Below are positions 59,638-64,000 of a DNA stretch of 64,000 nt, in pieces (within the stretch, counting starts at the first letter, position 1; each line of letters opens with the position of its first letter). A program made the position numbers and the translations under genes. Source of the DNA: Nicoliella lavandulae (lineage in GTDB: Bacteria; Bacillota; Bacilli; Lactobacillales; Lactobacillaceae); contig NZ_JAWMWH010000003.1 in NCBI RefSeq assembly GCF_037546185.1, positions 186,001 to 250,000 of the forward strand. Direction: 5' to 3'. The notes below the pieces were generated by a model, which had not been told where the DNA came from, searched no databases, and worked only from the letters and a program-made list of their open reading frames with translations.

Positions 59638-61281
59638 TTGGCAACACCAAACGTAGGTATCTTGACTCAAAAAGGACTTGATATGTTCAACAAGGTTGAA
59701 GTTGGTCAAGACACTATCACATACACCAACATGGTCTATTCAAGTGATAACCTAATGGATAAGACCGATGAACAATTAGAACAACTAATTGACTTGAACA
59801 GCAAGGATTTAACATTACCAACCCAGTCCTTCATCAACACAGATGGCGTAACCGAAGTTCGCTCATCTGGCAATAATAAGGGTGTCGCTAGCGGATTTTA
59901 CGTAAACGTCTACGGAATCTACGCCCACGGTACTGACGGAGTAGAATTCTTATATGGATTGACTGTCGATGATAAGCCTAGCTATGTAACGCCTTTTGAT
60001 GGGGTGTCTCCGCAATCTCTTGTCATGAGTTGGCAAGCTAAGATTAGTAAGACTCAGAACGTAACATTAACTGCTACTACTGCTGTCTATGCAACAATTG
60101 ATGACTTAGCTAATCAACAAGATTCACTCATCAAGAAAGTTAGTGAAGAAGGATTTATTAAGTCTAATGACGATATTAACTTTACTGGTAAACTTCAACA
60201 TAGTGGATCAGACATTGCAACCGAAGTAGATGCCAAATCATATGCAGATAGCGCATATTCACACGCTAGTTCAGATTTAAGTAATTACGCTAGTAGTAAC
60301 AATTTAAAGTCGAGCGTTGACAATCTTCAAGTTACTAAAGTCGATAAATCAGAATTGCAAGGACTATCTGACAACATTACGAACACGATTAATCCAAAAT
60401 TAGATAGTAAAGCTGACAAGTCAGATTTGGATACGACTTTCCAAAATGCAGTTAACGTATCTAAAAAGTATACCGATGACAGCGGAATTCTAGTCAAGCC
60501 ATATAGTAATTATGACGATGCTTACAATGCTGCCAAAAGCTCTAATGTTAAAGGTTTGTTTTTATATCCAATGATCAATGGTCAAATGGGTAAAGCTGTT
60601 AACTCAAGCATAATTTATAGTTACGGGAACGAAGCTTTGCCAGATGTAAGAGTTGAACTAACGAATCCTGATACAAGTCAATTCACGTTTACTAACGCTT
60701 ATGTAACAATTAATCAAAAAACTATGGTAGCTACTTTACATGGTAGTATCGTTACTAAAACAAGCATAGGTAGCGGTAGGACTGTTGCAAGTTTAAACAT
60801 CAAGCAATTCGGTATGAATGTGGTCGCGTACAGCTATCTTAATTCACAGTCAATTAGTGTTAATACTAACTATAATCTAGAACAATTAGTAATTAAGAAT
60901 AACTATGATAATAGTAGCGGTACCACTTACAACATTGAGGGTTGCATCGTTAATCTAGCTTATGACGCTAACGCTAAGGCTAAGATTAGTGGCGACTATG
61001 AAGAAGCAGTCCCGCCACTACTATCAAAATACGGAAACAGTTCATACTATAACAAAGTTGTATATGTAGATAACATAGATGATTTTAGCGATTCGCCTTC
61101 TAACTCAAGCTTTGAACCTAATAATGAATTCACAGATGTAGATAGGGGCAAATCTGCACTAGTAAAAGCATTTAGAGGTATTTCTTTTGATTATATTGTC
61201 ATTAAAATGATTGGAAGTGGTAATTACTACTGGAAAGACTTTAGCAATTGGAATACCGGAAATAACGGGTTTCTATTCTAA
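59638..61281 (+). CDS. Tail fibre / receptor-binding protein
   Basis: 547 residues from TTG 59638 (AGGGGGAA upstream). N-terminal attachment domain of the tail-collar kind (TPNVGILTQKGLDMFNKVEV), a Ser/Asp-rich coiled middle (about 190-270; KVDKSELQGLSDNITNTINP), and a beta-rich C-terminal tip ending SGNYYWKDFSNWNTGNNGFL that should bind the host surface. No chaperone is fused. Confidence 0.82.
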   Translation: MATPNVGILTQKGLDMFNKVEVGQDTITYTNMVYSSDNLMDKTDEQLEQLIDLNSKDLTLPTQSFINTDGVTEVRSSGNNKGVASGFYVNVYGIYAHGTDGVEFLYGLTVDDKPSYVTPFDGVSPQSLVMSWQAKISKTQNVTLTATTAVYATIDDLANQQDSLIKKVSEEGFIKSNDDINFTGKLQHSGSDIATEVDAKSYADSAYSHASSDLSNYASSNNLKSSVDNLQVTKVDKSELQGLSDNITNTINPKLDSKADKSDLDTTFQNAVNVSKKYTDDSGILVKPYSNYDDAYNAAKSSNVKGLFLYPMINGQMGKAVNSSIIYSYGNEALPDVRVELTNPDTSQFTFTNAYVTINQKTMVATLHGSIVTKTSIGSGRTVASLNIKQFGMNVVAYSYLNSQSISVNTNYNLEQLVIKNNYDNSSGTTYNIEGCIVNLAYDANAKAKISGDYEEAVPPLLSKYGNSSYYNKVVYVDNIDDFSDSPSNSSFEPNNEFTDVDRGKSALVKAFRGISFDYIVIKMIGSGNYYWKDFSNWNTGNNGFLF

Positions 61282-61302
61282 ACATAAGGAGAATATTAAA
61301 TT

Positions 61303-61695
61303 ATGAAAATTTACGCAAAACTAAACGATAACAAATCTTTACAAACTTACTCAACAACCGCAATCGATGGATATACAGAGCTAACCATTGATGCAGCAGA
61401 TGCTCATTTTTTAGGCGAAAATTATAATTTAATGTGGGCTGATGATAACGGCCTTGTGCATGCTGATAACGTTCCAGCAACTAGCTACGAACGTAAACTC
61501 GCTCAAATCGAAGCTAATATCGATACTAAGTCATCTGAAATTGATGGTAAAGTCAAGGACATGCAAGATAAGATTGATGAAGCAGACGATGCTAAAACTA
61601 AGCTAGAAAACGAAATCAGTGTTATGAATACGCAATTAGACAACGCTCAAAAGGCAACAATGGCCGTACAAGCTATGATTGCGCAAACTAAATAA
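61303..61695 (+). CDS. DUF2977-like tail protein
   Basis: 130 residues. A short beta N-terminal part (MKIYAKLNDNKSLQTYSTTA, TIDAADAHFLGENYNLMWAD) and a coiled coil (about 65-125). This form (DUF2977) follows fibre genes in lactic phages. Confidence 0.7.
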   Translation: MKIYAKLNDNKSLQTYSTTAIDGYTELTIDAADAHFLGENYNLMWADDNGLVHADNVPATSYERKLAQIEANIDTKSSEIDGKVKDMQDKIDEADDAKTKLENEISVMNTQLDNAQKATMAVQAMIAQTK

Positions 61696-61709
61696 GGGGG
61701 ACGATATTA

Positions 61710-61967
61710 ATGTTTGGATTATTAAAAATGGAATACGGTTGGGGTTGGTTAGGCGCTGACGAACTAAAGATGTACGTTAATTGGGGCTCAATCACGCAAG
61801 AACAATACGACCAAATCACCGGCGCTAATCAAGCAACACAATCTAGCGCTACTGACAGTCAATCCGCTGCTCAATCTAGCGCGGCAGCAAGTCAAACACC
61901 AGCTAGCTCAGCACAGCCAAGCGCTCAACCACAATCAACTCAGTCCAGCGTAACTAGCAGCAACTAG
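61710..61967 (+). CDS. XkdX-family protein with Ser/Gln/Ala tail
   Basis: 85 residues. WLGADELKMYVNWGSITQEQ and YDQITG are the XkdX core (about 10-40). The rest is a low-complexity Ser/Ala/Gln/Pro tail, much longer than usual for this family. AGGGGGA upstream. Confidence 0.82.
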   Translation: MFGLLKMEYGWGWLGADELKMYVNWGSITQEQYDQITGANQATQSSATDSQSAAQSSAAASQTPASSAQPSAQPQSTQSSVTSSN

Positions 61968-62004
61968 TTGCGCTTTTAATTTGCACAAATAAGGAAGTGA
62001 CTAG

Positions 62005-62433
62005 ATGCGAGTTTTGAAAAACATTCGATACTACGGTGAAACCACAGCGATTGCAGTCGTGACCTTCCTCATGGGGTTGTATATCAGATTCCATGTCAAC
62101 TACCTTGATGACCCCCGTGTCACGCCTACGCCCTTTTTGCCGCCACCCGACTATCGTGAGTTGCTAGGGTTTGCGGACGACTGGTGGTTCGCAACGCTCT
62201 TGATCATCGTTAGTCTTGTGTTACTGCTCGGTGTGCTGCTAGACAGTATCAAGCTAATCAAGCCGACTATCTCGGTGTTGTCATCAATATATCTAGTCTT
62301 AGCACTAGAATTCTCAGCACGGGGAATGCTTGAGCCGCACTTTAACATTAGCTGGGCGGGGTGTTTGATTGCCGTTATAGCAATTCTAAACATCATGTTC
62401 AAGCTCGGCAGGGGTGGTGATCGTCATCCGTAA
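62005..62433 (+). CDS. Phage membrane protein near the lysis module
   Basis: 142 residues, about four transmembrane helices (ETTAIAVVTFLMGLYI, WFATLLIIVSLVLLLGVLL and two more) and a basic tail. It could be a holin partner or antiholin by position. AAGGAAG upstream. Confidence 0.6.
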   Translation: MRVLKNIRYYGETTAIAVVTFLMGLYIRFHVNYLDDPRVTPTPFLPPPDYRELLGFADDWWFATLLIIVSLVLLLGVLLDSIKLIKPTISVLSSIYLVLALEFSARGMLEPHFNISWAGCLIAVIAILNIMFKLGRGGDRHP

Positions 62434-62848
62434 TTTCGATTGGGCTGGATTCTCAGCCGTAATCACCGCTGCCGCTGGTATCTTCGCGTCCTACTTTTCT
62501 TTCAATCGTGGTAAAAACAAGGACAAGATGGAAGCGAAGGAGAAAGAACGTCAAGGTCAGCAAGATAACTATCAACAAATCATCAAGAATTACCATGATC
62601 AGTTCGAAGACCAGCGTAAGACTAACGAAGCTATGCAGAAACAAATCGATGATCTGCAGAAAGACAACAAGTATATTCGTGACGAGCTTAACAAGTTGCA
62701 AGATGAGAATGCTAAGGTGCGCAGCGAGAACCACGCACTGATTGTCTTGAACGATAAGCTCAAGCAGGACAACGATAGTCTTGCTGCTGACAACAAAAGT
62801 TTGACGGTCAAGGTCACGACATATCAGACCAAGTTTGGTGAAATATAG
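62414..62848 (+). CDS. Membrane-anchored coiled-coil protein (spanin- or holin-partner-like)
   Basis: 144 residues from GTG. One N-terminal transmembrane helix (FSAVITAAAGIFASYFSF) and a long coiled coil (about 40-140: IDDLQKDNKYIRDELNKLQD). It overlaps the previous gene by 20 bases. A role in lysis control is likely from position; family not fixed. Confidence 0.6.
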   Translation: MVIVIRNFDWAGFSAVITAAAGIFASYFSFNRGKNKDKMEAKEKERQGQQDNYQQIIKNYHDQFEDQRKTNEAMQKQIDDLQKDNKYIRDELNKLQDENAKVRSENHALIVLNDKLKQDNDSLAADNKSLTVKVTTYQTKFGEI

Positions 62849-62862
62849 AAAGAAGTGATGAA

Positions 62863-63312
62863 ATGGACGTAACGGATTACATCCTATTATTCGCGGTCAT
62901 CGTCGGTGCTACGGTGACCGTTTGGCACGAGTTTAACAACTACTTAGTCAAGCAAGAAGCTAAGAAGGGTGCCAAGTACAAAGCACTAGTGGACAAGTCA
63001 GTCTATCTGAACCACATCGCAGCGTCAGTCGTTGCATCGGTCGCAGTCAATCCGCAGATTACCAAGTCGGAATCAATGGACGCTGCGTTGTCCAAGTTCT
63101 CGGCATTGCTCAATGCTAAGGGTATTAGCAACATATCGACTAGCATTGCGCGTGGCTACCTTGAAAGCAATTATCAGACTTACAAGCACAATCTAGGCGG
63201 GGACGTACATCAATCAGTGACCACGTTAACTGACGATGCAATCAACGCAATGCTTGACGGTCAAACGACTAAACAAGCACCAGTTAACCAAGGGGGTGTC
63301 GACCATGTCTAG
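62863..63312 (+). CDS. Phage holin, LLH family
   Basis: 149 residues. N-terminal membrane helix (YILLFAVIVGATVTVWHEFN), amphipathic linker (KQEAKKGAKYKALVDKSVYL) and helical C-terminal domain (SIARGYLESNYQTYKHN), as in the phage_holin_6/LLH family. It permeabilises the membrane and frees the lysin; overlaps the lysin start by 8 bases. AAAGAAG upstream. Confidence 0.85.
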   Translation: MDVTDYILLFAVIVGATVTVWHEFNNYLVKQEAKKGAKYKALVDKSVYLNHIAASVVASVAVNPQITKSESMDAALSKFSALLNAKGISNISTSIARGYLESNYQTYKHNLGGDVHQSVTTLTDDAINAMLDGQTTKQAPVNQGGVDHV

Positions 63313-64000
63313 TGTACTAGTTACGGATCACTCCGCATATAACGACAGCAGCGTTAGCTACTTCAAGAATTTAGCTAGCAAGGGTGTTAAGAGTGCCTTC
63401 GTTAAGCTATCTGAAGGGACTGGTTGGAAGTCTGACGTTGCACCTTTGCAAATCAGCAATGCTTTCAAGTCCGGCATGAAGACGGTCGGTGCTTACCATT
63501 TCTTCCACGGCAATGGTCGTCCCGAAGCCCGCTACTTCTTATACTGGGTCAAGCGTTATAAGCTCGACACGACTACTCCACTCATGATTGATGCTGAAAC
63601 ACCCGACATTGGTGGGACTAGCAACATCAACGAATTCCTCGATGAGCTAGTCAAGTACGGCTATAAGCGTGTTTTCGTGTACTCGATGCAAAGCTACTTT
63701 GGTGTACGGATTTTCCCCAAGTATCTCAAGCATGATGCTAAGCTATGGGTTGCTAACTATTCGGGTGGCTTTAGCATGGATAACGTCACGCTTTGGCAAT
63801 TCACTGATAACTTCAGTGGCACTTCAACTGACGCTTCACGTTGCTATTTCCCATCTACGCTAGGGTTAGACGACAAGGTTGCTAAGCCCGATAAGGTCAA
63901 GATTGGTAACAAGGAATACTTGACCACCGGAACACACTTCAAGGTCACTAGCCTGGGTGGTGTCAATGCTTACAAGGACAGTCAGTTGACCAAGCCAGCT
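63305..64000 (+). CDS. GH25 lysozyme-type endolysin (partial, runs off the end)
   Basis: 232 codons to the window edge. GH25 muramidase: Asp8 (LVTDHSAYND), FVKLSEGTGW, GAYHFFHGNG, acid pair D96-A-E98 (LMIDAETPD), and LWVANYSGG, WQFTDN. From about residue 215 an SH3-like wall-binding part begins (TGTHFKVTSLGGVNAYKD). It cleaves the beta-1,4 bond of peptidoglycan. No signal peptide, so it is holin-dependent. Confidence 0.92.
   Translation, partial: MSSVLVTDHSAYNDSSVSYFKNLASKGVKSAFVKLSEGTGWKSDVAPLQISNAFKSGMKTVGAYHFFHGNGRPEARYFLYWVKRYKLDTTTPLMIDAETPDIGGTSNINEFLDELVKYGYKRVFVYSMQSYFGVRIFPKYLKHDAKLWVANYSGGFSMDNVTLWQFTDNFSGTSTDASRCYFPSTLGLDDKVAKPDKVKIGNKEYLTTGTHFKVTSLGGVNAYKDSQLTKPA

Overview
The window looks like a low-GC Gram-positive chromosome, most probably a heterofermentative member of the Lactobacillaceae. 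The grounds are AT-rich codon use, strong AGGAGG-type ribosome sites, LAAC lipoboxes, a Cys42-type NADH oxidase relic, CAP and Ser-rich surface protein style, and a Lactobacillus-like temperate phage. Genus is not determinable from the sequence alone. No tRNA, rRNA or CRISPR array was found.

Positions 1-3007 are an insertion-sequence-scarred region. The 3' end of one IS3-family copy (1-396) truncates a Ser-rich CAP-domain surface protein. A complete second copy (1829-3007, 3-bp CAT target duplication) sits three codons before the stop of a TetR-type gene. A solo left end lies at 1765-1804. Positions 3.0-20.2 kb are host chromosome: TetR/NmrA-like divergent pair, lipoprotein, FAD disulfide oxidoreductase, a peptidase C26 plus oligopeptide-binding lipoprotein operon, an APC permease with divergent LysR regulator, a macrodomain protein, a complete polar amino acid (probably cystine) ABC transporter, a secreted R-S-E type ADP-ribosyltransferase-like protein, TetR, alpha-carbonic anhydrase, a tautomerase, and an NADH oxidase gene killed by a nonsense codon.

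The most striking host feature is a pair of tiny, well-promoted ORFs (6958-7038 and 13100-13186) that carry clustered Cys codons (CSC and CCSCC). Each is followed by an intrinsic terminator just before an operon plausible for cysteine supply: peptidase plus peptide-binding protein, and the cystine-like ABC transporter. They look like cysteine-responsive leader-peptide attenuators forming a small regulon.

From 20.3 kb to the window end is a prophage. Its left end holds a tyrosine integrase (minus strand), an Xis-like gene, a lysogeny/cargo block with several secreted or membrane proteins, a CI-type S24 repressor, Cro and antirepressors (one broken, one intact). The early/replication block follows (Gam-like, Sak4-like ATPase, DUF669, replication initiator, many small genes, DUF1064, ArpU). 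Then come SPP1-like head genes (TerS, TerL, portal, minor head, scaffold, capsid, connectors) and a PBSX/XkdK-XkdX-like contractile tail: sheath, tube, frameshifted chaperone, tape measure with two peptidoglycan-cleaving domains, LysM hub, gp25-like, baseplate J, fibre. Last is lysis (LLH holin, GH25 lysin running off the end). The right attachment site lies outside the window.

In the prophage several small genes are broken (antirepressor 26257-26848, 32126-32346, 37586-37839), yet the structural and lysis genes look intact.
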